Source: an uncultured Prevotellaceae bacterium
GTDB lineage: Bacteria > Bacteroidota > Bacteroidia > Bacteroidales > Bacteroidaceae
Direction of reading: 5' to 3'
Length of the DNA: 60,484 nt
Assembly (NCBI GenBank): GCA_947169115.1
Contig: CAMVOK010000021.1
Coordinates: forward strand, 1 to 60,484
A program made the position numbers and the translations under genes. The notes under the pieces are model-generated. The model was not told the origin of the DNA, did no database searches, and was given only the letters and a program-made list of their open reading frames with translations. Below are positions 1-9,411 of the stretch, piece by piece (positions within the stretch are counted from its first letter, which is position 1; every line of letters starts with the position of its first letter).

Positions 1-2935
1 GATAGGTGAATGTGCCTTCCGTCTTCGAACGGTCGCTCCACACGTTTGCGGCATCGGACAGGCATCCGATATACGAGCTGGCCTTGTCGCGGAAGGAGAG
101 GAACACTTTGCCTGCGGAGCTCTTCGACACACCTATTCTGAATCTGTTGGCCACACTCTTGTCGCCCTTTGGCAGACGCTGGGACACGGTTTGGGTGTTC
201 CAACTCATTCCGTAGGTGACAAAGGCATCCGCATCCACATTGTACAGATAGACGTTGTCCGACGCCGTTATTTGTGCCAAATCCTTGCCAGGCACCACGG
301 GAGGCGCCCAAGCGCTACCCTCTGCGGGTTCGGCTTGGTTCATCAACTGTGCTATTTCGTCCTGACTCAGTGCGTAGTTGTAGATGCGCAGGTCGTCAAC
401 GTAGCCATTCATCAGAGGGATGTCTGCCATCTGGCCACAGCCGACGAAGTTCAGCACGGGACGCAAGTCGGAGAGCCGGACATCGACGTGTTCGGAAGCG
501 GCAACCTCGGCGCCATCCACATACAAGGCAATGCGCCCAGAACCAATGGTCAGCGCCAAATGGTGCCAACCCTGCTGGGGCTGCGAGGCTTCTAGCGTTT
601 GCGAGGTTGCTCCGTTTTTCAGCGTCAGACGCATCTTGCCGCCTTGGTTCAGCGAGAGGCTGGCTTCGTGGTCAGCATCTGCGCCAAAACTGAACAGCCG
701 GCTTCCCTCAGGGATAGTTCCGGGGTTGTAAACCCATGTGGTGATGGTGGAGTGGGGCAGGCAAGTCGTCATAGCGGGAATGGCCATGTAGTTGGAAGTG
801 CCGTCCAGCATAAGTGCGGCCCGTCCGGAACGATGATGGCCGTCGGCGTTCGAAAAACCGCGTGCATCGGCAACGACACCATCTAACAGGTTTTCCGAAA
901 GGTCGGCTGCCGACTGCTCAAACTCGTATCGTGCCACAAGTCCTTGTTCGCCGGAGGTGCTGGCGGACACCGCATCGGATTTCTCTGAACGGTTTTGCGA
1001 ATAGTCAACGCTCACGACGGCGTATTCATAGGTGACACCCTCGCAGCAACTGTTGTCGATGAAACAGGGGACCATGATGTTGCGCCCGATGACGTCGAAC
1101 TCCGTAGCCGAGGCTGCACGCTTCTCGCCACGCAGCACGAGGAAACCATAGAAGTCGCGGTCTTGCGTGTTTGCGTCCCATCGGAGCGCAATGGAGTGAT
1201 TCTTGGGTGTGGCGGTGAGCCCCGTCGGCTTGGCGGGTGGCGTAGTTTCGTAGGTTGCATCGGCTGGCAAGAGTCTCCACAACTGTTGGTCCTCATCGGC
1301 TTCGGAACAGATTTTGACAGCGGCGTTGTTCGTCGTGCTTCCATTGGGAATTTCGAGGTACAAGCCCGACTGATAGTTGCGAATCCTGTAGTATCCGTCG
1401 CCGGCGTATTCGAACGTCCATCGTTGGTTCTCGCTATTCGTGACGGGGTAAACGCTCACCGTACCGCCAATCTTGACCTGGAAACCGCCCGTCTCCATGT
1501 TCATGCTCGCATTCCTGACGCTGTGGACATAGAACCCTGTCAGGTCTCCGCCGTTGTCCTTCAGCGCTTCCAGCGTCCATTTCTGGTAGGCGTAATTCTT
1601 GTTTTCGTATTGTACGACGGCAGCGGAATTGCTTGTCGAACCGCCTTGGATGGTAAGCAGTTTCTGTGTCTTTTTGTTGACGATGATGTATTCCTTGTCG
1701 CTGGTCAGGGGGCAGAGAGGTATGTCCTCACCCTGATGAATCTGCACGGTGCGTTCGGCGCTCTTCTGATATTTATCGCCGTAGCGGTAGCCTCCTGGCA
1801 GCATGATTGGGTAGGAGAAGTACGGCCCCTTGCCATCGAAATAGACGGGCTTGTCCGTGCTCACATATTCATAACTGCACGGGAATGCCTGACGCTCGCT
1901 GGCGCCCGCAAAGGCCTTCACCACACCATTCGGCATCCGATAGACGGCAGCTGCTGTCCAGGCGGCGCGGTTCTCGCCATATCCCAGTCGGGCACCGCCC
2001 TCGCTGGTGGCCAGGCAGAAGTCGCCGCGTGAGGGACCGACTGTGCCCCACCAGATGCCGTTCTCCATACCATACTGCACACCCACGATGCCCTCCATCA
2101 CGTTGTGCAGTTCGTCGTTGGTAGCCACCTTTCCGTCGGCCTTTACCTTCGAGTAGAATGCGGCATAGTTGTCGAAAGAACCTGCCAACTGGTGGGTGTT
2201 CCCTTCATCGACGTAGGGCTTCATGTGGTTGTACCATTCCCACGCCCCGTCGTTGTTGCAGGTGTTGCCTGCACAAATGCGCATCCCGTCGAAGAACGGG
2301 TCTTCGCGAATCAGTTTGGCGACGGCCTTGAAGTCGTCCTTCGTTCCTTGGTTGCTGGCGGTGACGTCTGGCTCGTTGAAGGGAGCGATGGCCACCACGT
2401 TCACACCATAGTCCTGGGCGTACTTGACGGTTGCTTTGATGACTTTGTACCATTCTTCCGGGTGATGGAGAAAGACATCGACATTGATATCTACAGGGTC
2501 GGAATTGAGTAGCAAACCCGTAGGACGGCTGAGGGAGATATGGTTCAGTCGCGACCGCAGGTATTGCTGTTGTCTTTGGGAGAGATTCCCATTGGCGTCC
2601 ACAGGGTCCATGACTTGAAACGAGAATCTGCCGTATGTCAGATTGTCAAGTCCGATGAAGTTGACGCCTCGCCGAACATTCCCTTCGTCGTCCCAGGCCG
2701 TGTCCATCCCCCAATGAATGGGGGTGGGAACGCCAGCATCGGTATATTTGAAAGGTACCTTCACCGCATTCCGCTCTCCCAGATTTAGGTACATGGATGC
2801 GCGTGGAGTGAGGGTCGTTGAAACAACATTAAGGGGGGCGTTGGCTGCGCCCCTCTGTTCGTGGATGTTGTCTGCTAAAATCGAACCTGCTGAAAGGAAG
2901 AAGGTTCCGATGATTAGAAAAAGTTTTTTATTCAT
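1..2935 (-). CDS. Secreted multidomain glycoside hydrolase, clan GH-A (GH30-like), 3' end outside window
   Basis: The frame is open from an ATG at 2935 to the left edge (978 codons) with no stop, so the C-terminus is missing. A signal peptide (MNKKLFLII, then AGSILA) is followed by a TIM-barrel-like region. That region carries an APFNEPDV motif near residue 188, typical of the acid/base Glu of clan GH-A, and a possible nucleophile in LATSEGG near residue 311. Next come a ricin/beta-trefoil-like domain (YIIVNKKTQKLLTIQGG, with QKWTLE), a fibronectin III-like segment (PTGLTATPKNHSIALRW) and a LamG-like segment (GLVARYEFEQS; HHLALTIGSGRIALYVDG). It lies 60 bp downstream of a GH35 beta-galactosidase on the same strand, which suggests a shared transcript and polysaccharide breakdown outside the cytoplasm. 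GH30 fits best, but another GH-A family is possible. Signal peptide and glycosidase role: fairly sure. Substrate: unknown. Confidence 0.8.
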   Translation of the reverse strand, partial: MNKKLFLIIGTFFLSAGSILADNIHEQRGAANAPLNVVSTTLTPRASMYLNLGERNAVKVPFKYTDAGVPTPIHWGMDTAWDDEGNVRRGVNFIGLDNLTYGRFSFQVMDPVDANGNLSQRQQQYLRSRLNHISLSRPTGLLLNSDPVDINVDVFLHHPEEWYKVIKATVKYAQDYGVNVVAIAPFNEPDVTASNQGTKDDFKAVAKLIREDPFFDGMRICAGNTCNNDGAWEWYNHMKPYVDEGNTHQLAGSFDNYAAFYSKVKADGKVATNDELHNVMEGIVGVQYGMENGIWWGTVGPSRGDFCLATSEGGARLGYGENRAAWTAAAVYRMPNGVVKAFAGASERQAFPCSYEYVSTDKPVYFDGKGPYFSYPIMLPGGYRYGDKYQKSAERTVQIHQGEDIPLCPLTSDKEYIIVNKKTQKLLTIQGGSTSNSAAVVQYENKNYAYQKWTLEALKDNGGDLTGFYVHSVRNASMNMETGGFQVKIGGTVSVYPVTNSENQRWTFEYAGDGYYRIRNYQSGLYLEIPNGSTTNNAAVKICSEADEDQQLWRLLPADATYETTPPAKPTGLTATPKNHSIALRWDANTQDRDFYGFLVLRGEKRAASATEFDVIGRNIMVPCFIDNSCCEGVTYEYAVVSVDYSQNRSEKSDAVSASTSGEQGLVARYEFEQSAADLSENLLDGVVADARGFSNADGHHRSGRAALMLDGTSNYMAIPAMTTCLPHSTITTWVYNPGTIPEGSRLFSFGADADHEASLSLNQGGKMRLTLKNGATSQTLEASQPQQGWHHLALTIGSGRIALYVDGAEVAASEHVDVRLSDLRPVLNFVGCGQMADIPLMNGYVDDLRIYNYALSQDEIAQLMNQAEPAEGSAWAPPVVPGKDLAQITASDNVYLYNVDADAFVTYGMSWNTQTVSQRLPKGDKSVANRFRIGVSKSSAGKVFLSFRDKASSYIGCLSDAANVWSDRSKTEGTFTY

Positions 2936-2957
2936 GAAATCTTTAGTTAGTATCTAT

Positions 2958-2990
2958 CCCTCCTCTCGATTGAGGGAAGGGGTAGGGGTT
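2958..2990. repeat. GC-rich CCTCCCC-type repeat, single arm
   Basis: A CCCTCC...GGAGGG-like imperfect hairpin followed by GGGGTAGGGG fills the 60-bp gap between the GH35 gene and its downstream glycosidase. It resembles the repeat arms at 20118, 24194 and 46654. Confidence 0.5.
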
Positions 2991-2995
2991 GTCGT

Positions 2996-5506
2996 TTAGA
3001 ATTTGAAGCTATCCGACTTTACGTAGATGCGATAGTCCTTGATGCTTTCGGGGGCTCCTTCTTCAGCACGCGGCAGATACTGGAAGCCGGACATCGTCTT
3101 GTCCTGACCCATGTCGATGATGACGGCGTGGGGGAACTGAACGCCGCGGTTCGTGCTCCAGTAGGTCGATTCCTGCAGGTCGAATATCTTGTCAGCATTC
3201 TTGTTGCCGGAGCTTACGTCCTCGTCGTCGGCGTATGCCACCTGCCACGATTCACGCGAGAGACGCTGACCGTCCTCGTCGAGCATGTACCATTCGGCGA
3301 TGCAGCAGTACTCGCGATTCCAATGGCTGTTGAGGGCTTCGATGCAGACGTAGCGACCCGTCACGGGTTTGTTGAAGCGGACTTCCTGCCAACCGTTGCC
3401 GGGCTTGAACTGACCCACCTTCACGGGTTTCTCACCCTTGAGGTCGAGGTTCTGACCTTTCAGGCGATGTGTCACGGGGCCAGCCAGTTGCAGTTTGTTC
3501 AGTTCGGGTTCCTTCTGTCCCCAGACAACCTTCTCCTTCGGACCAACGACGTCGAGCACGATGACCTCGTTCTGGCCCTTCTTCAGCCAGCAGCCAGGTA
3601 CGTAGAGCGTCTGTTGTGGACCTATCGACCAGATGCGACCCAGGGCGTGGCCGTTGACATAGACTTGTCCCTTGCCCCACGTCTCGAAGTTGAGGAACGT
3701 GTCGCCCACCTTCTTCAGGTTGAAGAAGCCGCGGTAGTAACCCCGACCGAACATCAGGTCTTCGCTCTCCCAGGCATAGCGCATGGTGCGTCCGATGCGA
3801 GGTACGCTGATGGACTCTTGCGTCGTAGGATTCTTCTTTTGCATCTCGAATGCCTTCACGGCCACCTCGTAGTCGTCGGGTATGCGCATGTTCTCCCACT
3901 TGTTGGGGGTGAAGGTTATTTTCGTTTCGTCCACGCCACTGAGGTGCCAACCGCCGATGGTGCCCGTGATGGTGGGACTAGCTATCAGACCCTTGAAGTC
4001 CTTGATGGCACGACCAAAGTTGATGCGACCCATGCCCTCTACGAGTATTTGCAGTTCCTGACCTTGTTTGATGGCTGGCAGTTTCAGGCTCTTTTCGCCC
4101 TTCACACGGTCAACCGTACCGATGTACTTGCCGTCGATGAACACCTGAGCATAGTCGTGGGCATCGAGGTTGAGCGTGCAAGCCCATTTATCTTTATCAG
4201 CAGGGTGAAGGGTAACACCCTCCGCTTTGGCATCGCCGATTTCGGGCAGGCGGGTTGAGTAGAGCATCATGCCCCATCCCATATCCACTTCCTCAAAGGT
4301 CTTGGGTGCTCCGCTTGTGCGTAACAAATCGTCATGTTCGTCATAGTAATCCCAGTCGAAGCCGTTAAAGAGTGGTGCAAACTCCGTCAGTTCGAACTTA
4401 GGAACTTCGATGATGGGCATCGGAGCCTTGGGAGCGGCGGGCAGTTTCTTGTCCGTGTACTTTTGCATCATCTCGCGCAGTTTCCAGAACTTAGGCGTGG
4501 CCTGTCCGTATTCGTTGATGGGTGCGTCGTAGTCGTAGGAAGTCACGTCGGGTGCAAAGCCGGGCGAGTTAGCGCCAGCCCAGTGGCCGAAGGAGGTGCC
4601 TCCGTGGGTCATGTAGAGCGAGAAGGAGATGCCTTTCGAGAGCATTTCGTCCAAGCCGTTTACCATATCCTCGGCACCGCGTGTCTCGTGACGGGCTCCC
4701 CACTTGTCGAACCAACCCGACCAGAACTCGGAGCACATCTTAGGCGCGTTGGGACGCAGCTCGCCCAGGCGACGGAACTGGGAGTCGATGTTGGCACCCG
4801 TGCCGAAGTTCATCGTCCAGATGAGGTCGTCCAGTCCGTTCTTCTCGAAGTTCGAAGCCCAGTCGCACTGGAACAGAGGCATATCCTTACCGTAGATGCC
4901 GCGCAGGCAGTCGCGAATCTCCGAGACGTAGGGCTTGTCCTCGCCATACGAACCGTATTCGTTCTCCACCTGTATCATCATGATGGGGCCGCCGTTCTTG
5001 AGCGTCAGCGGAGCCAGTTGTTCGCCCACCTTCTGCTCGAATATCTTCACGCGCTCCATGAAATAGGGGTCTTGCTCGCGCAGTCGTATATCCTTTTTCT
5101 TTAAGAGCCACCAAGGCAGTCCGCCCATTTCCCATTCGGCACAAACGTAGGGACCTGGACGCACGATGACGTACATGCCGTTCTTTTGTGCCAGACGGCA
5201 GAACTCAGCCACATCGTTGTTGCCCGAGAAGTCGAACACGCCCTCCTGCTGTTCGTGGATGTTCCAGAAGATGTAGATGCAGACAGCATTCATCCCCAAC
5301 GACTTGCACATCTGTATGCGATGCTCCCAATAGGGGCGCGGGATGCGGGGGTAATGCACTTCGGCAGCTTTCACGACAAAGGGTTTTCCGTTTAGGAGGA
5401 ACGTCTTATCGCCGATAGTGAAAGAACCGGTTTTCGGAGCTGCTATTGCCGATGAGGCAAACATGAACACTAAAGCCATGAAGAGGCTGATGGAGAGTTT
5501 TTTCAT
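2996..5506 (-). CDS. Beta-galactosidase, GH35, secreted
   Basis: It hydrolyses terminal beta-galactosides; export is predicted from the signal peptide MKKLSISLFMALVFMFASSA. The GH35 barrel starts near residue 30 (FLLNGKPFVVKAAEVHYPRI). The acid/base is E183 in VENEYGSYG and the nucleophile E260 in MCSEFWSGWFDKWG. Beta-sandwich domains follow, including a jelly-roll with GKGQVYVNGHALGRIW and an F5/8 type C-like C-terminus (RYVCIEALNSHWNREYCCIAEW). The reading frame is open upstream to 5557, but a -7 box at 5530-5537 lies in that extension and the signal peptide begins at the ATG at 5506, so 836 residues is preferred. It is the first gene of a probable two-gene unit with the glycosidase at 1-2935. 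Confidence 0.93.
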   Translation of the reverse strand: MKKLSISLFMALVFMFASSAIAAPKTGSFTIGDKTFLLNGKPFVVKAAEVHYPRIPRPYWEHRIQMCKSLGMNAVCIYIFWNIHEQQEGVFDFSGNNDVAEFCRLAQKNGMYVIVRPGPYVCAEWEMGGLPWWLLKKKDIRLREQDPYFMERVKIFEQKVGEQLAPLTLKNGGPIMMIQVENEYGSYGEDKPYVSEIRDCLRGIYGKDMPLFQCDWASNFEKNGLDDLIWTMNFGTGANIDSQFRRLGELRPNAPKMCSEFWSGWFDKWGARHETRGAEDMVNGLDEMLSKGISFSLYMTHGGTSFGHWAGANSPGFAPDVTSYDYDAPINEYGQATPKFWKLREMMQKYTDKKLPAAPKAPMPIIEVPKFELTEFAPLFNGFDWDYYDEHDDLLRTSGAPKTFEEVDMGWGMMLYSTRLPEIGDAKAEGVTLHPADKDKWACTLNLDAHDYAQVFIDGKYIGTVDRVKGEKSLKLPAIKQGQELQILVEGMGRINFGRAIKDFKGLIASPTITGTIGGWHLSGVDETKITFTPNKWENMRIPDDYEVAVKAFEMQKKNPTTQESISVPRIGRTMRYAWESEDLMFGRGYYRGFFNLKKVGDTFLNFETWGKGQVYVNGHALGRIWSIGPQQTLYVPGCWLKKGQNEVIVLDVVGPKEKVVWGQKEPELNKLQLAGPVTHRLKGQNLDLKGEKPVKVGQFKPGNGWQEVRFNKPVTGRYVCIEALNSHWNREYCCIAEWYMLDEDGQRLSRESWQVAYADDEDVSSGNKNADKIFDLQESTYWSTNRGVQFPHAVIIDMGQDKTMSGFQYLPRAEEGAPESIKDYRIYVKSDSFKF

Positions 5507-5529
5507 AGTAAAAAATGATTTATTTTTGA

Positions 5530-5537
5530 CAAAGTTA
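5530..5537 (-). promoter_or_regulatory. -7 box TAACTTTG for the GH35 gene
   Basis: It matches the Bacteroidetes TAnnTTTG consensus and lies 24 nt before the ATG at 5506. A TTG lies 19 nt upstream, inside the AATTCACA tandem array at 5542-5575, so the repeat may supply the -33 element. Confidence 0.55.
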
Positions 5538-5540
5538 ATA

Positions 5541-5575
5541 AATAATTCACAATTCACAATTCACAATTCATAATT
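5541..5575. repeat. Tandem 8-bp AATTCACA array
   Basis: About four copies of AATTCACA/AATTCATA lie between the divergent GH35 gene and the zinc-ribbon gene. Similar AATTC-type runs occur at 8250-8280 and 20886-20915. Confidence 0.7.
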
Positions 5576-5580
5576 ATTTG

Positions 5581-5588
5581 TAACTTTG
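5581..5588 (+). promoter_or_regulatory. -7 box TAACTTTG for the zinc-ribbon gene
   Basis: TAnnTTTG match 30 nt before the ATG at 5618. I see no clear -33 TTG at the usual distance. Confidence 0.5.
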
Positions 5589-5617
5589 TAATAAGTAAAA
5601 TAAGAAAGTTAGTAATT

Positions 5618-6349
5618 ATGGCGATGATAAAATGTCCCAAGTGCCATCATCATATTTCTTCGATGGCCCAAACTTGTCCTGAGTGTGGTGCAACAATAAA
5701 TACGGAGGAGGCAAGGGGAGAAGTGTGTCAGGAAGTGGAGGCGGACAGCACTTCTTCTGTGGAAGCTGCTGATGAAAAGAAGTTGACAGCCCCTCGTCGG
5801 GAAGACAAACGGGGAGGAGGTAAGTGGATATATATAATCCTTGCGATTTTGTTGGGGCTACTGATAGGCGGTTTGTACTTTATGGACTATCGTACTGAGC
5901 AGAGGCGCGAACAGCGTGCATACGAGTTGTTACAGGATTGTTCGAACCCCGACTTCTACGAAGACTTTATTATCCGCTTCCCTAATAGTCAATATATTGA
6001 CGATGTGCGTCAGCGGTACCAGGAGGTTGCTCAATTACAAGGCCAGTGGCAGACCCTAATAGAAAAGGGTTCGCGCGAGGAACTCCAACGATTTGTCCGT
6101 GAACATCCCAGCAGTCCATACGTGAAGGTGGCTCAGGGACGTATAGACTCACTGGACTGGGCAGAGGCCAAACAGCAACGTTCGTTGGAGTCTATAGGTC
6201 GCTACATGATGAATCATCCTGAGGGATACTACATTGATCAGGCCGAGATGTTGCGTCAGACTTTAGAACGACAACGAGAAGAAGCGGCAGCCTTGGCTGC
6301 GGCGGAACGTGACTCCTTGGCTGCGGCTGATTCTGCCATGGTTCGATGA
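5618..6349 (+). CDS. Zinc-ribbon membrane protein with TPR-like periplasmic region
   Basis: The N-terminus has a zinc ribbon of two CxxC pairs (IKCPKC near residue 5 and CPEC near 22). An acidic linker and a basic stretch (RREDKRGGGK) follow, then one membrane helix (WIYIILAILLGLLIGGLYF, near residues 71-90). The remainder is helical and repeat-like, with three units resembling NPDFYEDFIIRFPNSQYIDDV, then an Ala-rich coiled tail (EEAAALAAAERDSLAAADS). A ribbon plus one helix plus helical repeats is common in uncharacterised Bacteroidetes envelope proteins. No enzymatic motif is seen. The start at 5618 follows a -7 box; ATG 5624 is an alternative. It converges on glyA across a strong hairpin. 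Confidence 0.85.
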   Translation: MAMIKCPKCHHHISSMAQTCPECGATINTEEARGEVCQEVEADSTSSVEAADEKKLTAPRREDKRGGGKWIYIILAILLGLLIGGLYFMDYRTEQRREQRAYELLQDCSNPDFYEDFIIRFPNSQYIDDVRQRYQEVAQLQGQWQTLIEKGSREELQRFVREHPSSPYVKVAQGRIDSLDWAEAKQQRSLESIGRYMMNHPEGYYIDQAEMLRQTLERQREEAAALAAAERDSLAAADSAMVR

Positions 6350-6355
6350 ATAAAG

Positions 6356-6393
6356 GGAACGGGGGAATGTCTATTCTGACATTCCCCCGTTCC
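6356..6393. terminator. Bidirectional hairpin terminator
   Basis: A perfect 16-bp stem (GGAACGGGGGAATGTC pairing with 6378-6393) has a 6-nt loop and is followed by TTTTCGTTT. It lies between the convergent zinc-ribbon gene and glyA and can serve both. Confidence 0.9.
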
Positions 6394-6412
6394 TTTTCGT
6401 TTATAGTAAGAC

Positions 6413-7693
6413 TTAATAGGCGTAGAGAGGATATTTCTCCATGATGGCATTTACCTCCGAACGAACAGCTGTGATGTTTTCCTGATTTTCAGGGTCATTC
6501 AGTACGCGTTCGATAAGTTCGGCAATCTTTATCATCAGGTCTTCCTTGGCCCCACGTGTGGTGATAGCTGGGGTACCGAGACGTATGCCGCTGGTCTGGA
6601 AGGCAGAGCGGGAGTCGAAGGGCACCATGTTCTTGTTTACGGTGATGTCGGCATCCACCAAGGCACGCTCGGCAACCTTACCTGTCAGTTCGGGATATTT
6701 CGAGCGCAGGTCAACGAGCATGGAGTGGTTGTCTGTGCCACCGCTGACAATGTGGAAGCCACGCTTGATGAGTTCCTCTGCCAGTACCTTGGCATTCTTT
6801 TGTACCTGCTTGGCCCATTCCTTAAACTCGGGCTGCAGAGCCTCACCGAAGGCTACGGCCTTGGCTGCAATGACATGCTCCAGTGGACCACCCTGTATGC
6901 CTGGGAATACGGCACTGTTCAGCAGGGCTGACATCATCTTTACCTCGCCTTTCGGTGTCGTCTTGCCCCAGGGGTTGGGGAAGTCCTTGCCCATGAGGAT
7001 GATACCGCCGCGAGGACCGCGCAGGGTCTTGTGAGTGGTGGACGTCACGATGTGGGCATATTTCAAGGGGTTGTCGAGCAGTCCTGCTGCGATGAGGCCT
7101 GCGGGGTGAGCCATGTCAATCATAAGAATGGCCCCTACCTTGTCGGCAATTTCACGCATGCGTTTGTAGTCCCATTCGCGGCTATAGGCCGAACCGCCAC
7201 CGACAATCAGTTTGGGCTTGTGCTCCAGAGCCAGACGTTCCATCTCGTCGTAGTCCACACGACCAGTTTCTTTGTTGAGGTCGTAGCCGATGGGGTTATA
7301 GAGAATACCGCTGGTGTTGACATGGGAACCATGGGAGAGGTGGCCTCCGTGGTCGAGGTTCAGTCCCATGAAGGTATCACCCGGATTCAGAACGGCCAGG
7401 AAGACAGCGGCATTGGCCTGTGCACCAGAGTGAGGCTGTACGTTGGCATACTCGGCTCCGAAAAGCTGGCATACGCGGTCGATGGCCAGTTGTTCCACCT
7501 TGTCCACAACCTGACAGCCACCATAGTAGCGCTTGCCGGGATATCCTTCCGCATATTTGTTGGTGAGGATGGAACCCATGGCTTCCATCACTTCGTCACT
7601 TACATAGTTCTCCGAGGCAATGAGCTCAATGCCGCGTGTTTGGCGCAGGCGTTCAGCCTCGATGAGTTTAAATACAGTTTCGTCGTTTCTCAT
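6413..7693 (-). CDS. glyA: Serine hydroxymethyltransferase
   Basis: This PLP enzyme interconverts serine and glycine and feeds one-carbon units to folate. Its 426 residues are the full family length. Visible hallmarks are [11 protein letters not shown] near the N-terminus, [15 protein letters not shown], the PLP-lysine segment [15 protein letters not shown], and [10 protein letters not shown] near the C-terminus. It follows pyrB and pyrI on the minus strand after a 97-bp gap of GTTTAAGC repeats and may be transcribed with them or alone. The ATG at 7693 gives the usual N-terminus. It ends at the hairpin terminator at 6356-6393. Confidence 0.97.
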   Translation of the reverse strand: MRNDETVFKLIEAERLRQTRGIELIASENYVSDEVMEAMGSILTNKYAEGYPGKRYYGGCQVVDKVEQLAIDRVCQLFGAEYANVQPHSGAQANAAVFLAVLNPGDTFMGLNLDHGGHLSHGSHVNTSGILYNPIGYDLNKETGRVDYDEMERLALEHKPKLIVGGGSAYSREWDYKRMREIADKVGAILMIDMAHPAGLIAAGLLDNPLKYAHIVTSTTHKTLRGPRGGIILMGKDFPNPWGKTTPKGEVKMMSALLNSAVFPGIQGGPLEHVIAAKAVAFGEALQPEFKEWAKQVQKNAKVLAEELIKRGFHIVSGGTDNHSMLVDLRSKYPELTGKVAERALVDADITVNKNMVPFDSRSAFQTSGIRLGTPAITTRGAKEDLMIKIAELIERVLNDPENQENITAVRSEVNAIMEKYPLYAY

Positions 7694-7734
7694 ATTGTGA
7701 ATTTTTAAAGAGAGTTAAAGGGGAGTTAGGGGGG

Positions 7735-7785
7735 TAGCGTTTAAGCGTTTAAGCGTTTAAAGGTTTAAGTGTTTAAAGTTTAAGG
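7735..7785. repeat. Tandem 8-bp GTTTAAGC array
   Basis: Degenerate copies of GTTTAAGC/GTTTAAAG fill much of the gap between pyrI and glyA. Length-variable arrays like this occur in many gaps of the window. Confidence 0.75.
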
Positions 7786-7790
7786 GGCAA

Positions 7791-8252
7791 CTATTTATTA
7801 TTTACGAGTTGCACGTCATCCAGGTTTATTATGGTGTTGCAATAGTGACACTTCAGGGCATTGTGGTCGTGGATGTGGAACAGGGTTTTCATCGGCTCGT
7901 TGTTGGTGATGCACTTTGGGTTGGCGCATCGTACAATGCCACGCAGTTCGCTGGGCAGGGTAACCGTACGCTTTTCCACAATCTCGTAGTCGCGAATGAT
8001 GCAAAGAGTCAGGTTGGGGCAGATGACAGCCAGTTGGTTGAGTTCGTCGTCGGTGAAGAACTTGTCGGCCATTTTTATGATACTCTTTTTGCCCAGTTCC
8101 TGGCTTTCGAGGTTATAGCCAATAGTTACGGCCGATGTCATTCGGTCGAGGTGCAGCAGGTTGACTACGGCAAACAATTTCTCTGAGGGGATATGATCAA
8201 TTACGGTGCCGTTCTCGATGGCGGCTACCATCAGTTGCTTCTTGCAATTCAT
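7791..8252 (-). CDS. pyrI: Aspartate carbamoyltransferase regulatory chain
   Basis: This is the regulatory subunit that binds nucleotide effectors and joins catalytic trimers. Its 153 residues are the normal length. The N-terminal effector domain has [22 protein letters not shown]. The C-terminal zinc domain has the expected four cysteines (CANPKC, then CHYC about 25 residues later). It lies 46 bp downstream of pyrB, the usual pyrBI order, and should be co-transcribed. Its presence implies allosteric pyrimidine synthesis control. AATTCATAATT repeats fill the gap upstream. Confidence 0.96.
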   Translation of the reverse strand: MNCKKQLMVAAIENGTVIDHIPSEKLFAVVNLLHLDRMTSAVTIGYNLESQELGKKSIIKMADKFFTDDELNQLAVICPNLTLCIIRDYEIVEKRTVTLPSELRGIVRCANPKCITNNEPMKTLFHIHDHNALKCHYCNTIINLDDVQLVNNK

Positions 8253-8298
8253 AATTTACAATTCATAATTCATAATTCTCATCCTTCACTCTTCACCC

Positions 8299-9246
8299 TT
8301 AATCAATAATGGTCTTGTCGTTCTTTACGTCTTCGAGTGTAATACCCAGAGCATCGCATAGCAGAGCCTGACGGGCGAAAAGACCATTGTGGGCCTGTTC
8401 AAAATAGTAAGCATGTGGGTTTTCGTCGATGCTATACTCTATCTCGTTGACACGTGGCAGAGGATGCAGGATTTTCATATTAGGACGTGCTTTTGAGAGC
8501 ATATCCAGTTTCAGCAGATAACGGTCTTTTACGCGTTCGTATTCCATGAGGTCAGTGAAGCGTTCGCGCTGTACACGGGTCATGTACAGAATGTCGGCAC
8601 CGCTGATGACTTCTGCGTTGAAGTCCGTGTGTTCCACATATCGGATACCATGTTCGCGACAGAACTTTTTGTACATCTCTGGCATAGCCAGTTCTTCGGG
8701 GGCGATGAAGTGGAATGTCGGGTTAAAGTGGTGCATAGCCGTCAGCATGGAGTGTACGGTACGGCCGTATTTCAGGTCACCTACCAGGAATATGTCGAGG
8801 TCGTCGAGTCTCCCTTGTGTCTTGTATATGGAATACAGGTCGAGCATGGTCTGTGACGGGTGCTGGTTGGCTCCGTCTCCAGCATTGACGATGGGCACGG
8901 GGGCAATCTCCGACGCATAGCGTGCGGCTCCTTCTAGGTAATGACGCATGACAATGATGTCGGCATAGTTCGATACCATCATGATGGTGTCTTTCAGTGT
9001 TTCGCCCTTTGTTCCACTGGTGACTTTCGGGTCGGCAAAACCTATGACACGTGCCCCGAGCCGGTTGGCTGCCGTCTCAAACGAGAGGCGTGTGCGTGTA
9101 CTGGGTTCGAAAAACAGGGTGGCTACCACCTTACCCTCAAGTAAACGGCGGTTGGGATGACACTCAAATTCTTGAGCCATCTGAATAAGATACTCAATCT
9201 TCTCACGGCTGTGGTCGGCAATGGTGACCAAACTCTTCTGTTCCAT
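8299..9246 (-). CDS. pyrB: Aspartate carbamoyltransferase catalytic chain
   Basis: This enzyme condenses carbamoyl phosphate with aspartate in pyrimidine synthesis. It has 315 residues. The carbamoyl phosphate site [13 protein letters not shown] spans about residues 45-57, with S49 and R51-R53. [23 protein letters not shown] and HPLPRVNEI are the other family signatures. The ATG at 9246 lies 32 nt after a -7 box (9278-9285) with a matching -33 TTG. pyrI follows, so the holoenzyme can be made from one transcript. Confidence 0.97.
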   Translation of the reverse strand: MEQKSLVTIADHSREKIEYLIQMAQEFECHPNRRLLEGKVVATLFFEPSTRTRLSFETAANRLGARVIGFADPKVTSGTKGETLKDTIMMVSNYADIIVMRHYLEGAARYASEIAPVPIVNAGDGANQHPSQTMLDLYSIYKTQGRLDDLDIFLVGDLKYGRTVHSMLTAMHHFNPTFHFIAPEELAMPEMYKKFCREHGIRYVEHTDFNAEVISGADILYMTRVQRERFTDLMEYERVKDRYLLKLDMLSKARPNMKILHPLPRVNEIEYSIDENPHAYYFEQAHNGLFARQALLCDALGITLEDVKNDKTIID

Positions 9247-9277
9247 GCAGATAAAGACTCTTTTGGTTTTGCGACCC

Positions 9278-9308
9278 CAAATTTACTTCTTTTTGTTTAC
9301 ATAGGCAA
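9278..9308 (-). promoter_or_regulatory. pyrB promoter (TTG, 20-nt spacer, TAAATTTG)
   Basis: On the minus strand TAAATTTG (9278-9285) matches the Bacteroidetes -7 box, and TTG (9306-9308) lies 20 nt upstream, close to the usual spacing. Confidence 0.65.
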
Positions 9309-9380
9309 CAATCACGCACTTATATTATATTAATAAGGTAATTTTTAATTTTTAATTATTAATTTTTCATATTAATTTTG

Positions 9381-9388
9381 TACCTTTG
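9381..9388 (+). promoter_or_regulatory. -7 box TACCTTTG for PBP1A
   Basis: TAnnTTTG match 23 nt before the ATG at 9412, in a very AT-rich region. Confidence 0.5.
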
Positions 9389-9411
9389 TACACTTCAAAA
9401 ACTATGCGAAA

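Noticed and set aside
995..2032. 345-codon plus-strand open frame
   Set aside because: It lies antisense to the secreted glycosidase, whose reverse frame is open for 978 codons with recognisable domains.
3128..4258. 376-codon plus-strand open frame
   Set aside because: Antisense shadow of the GH35 gene, without recognisable motifs.
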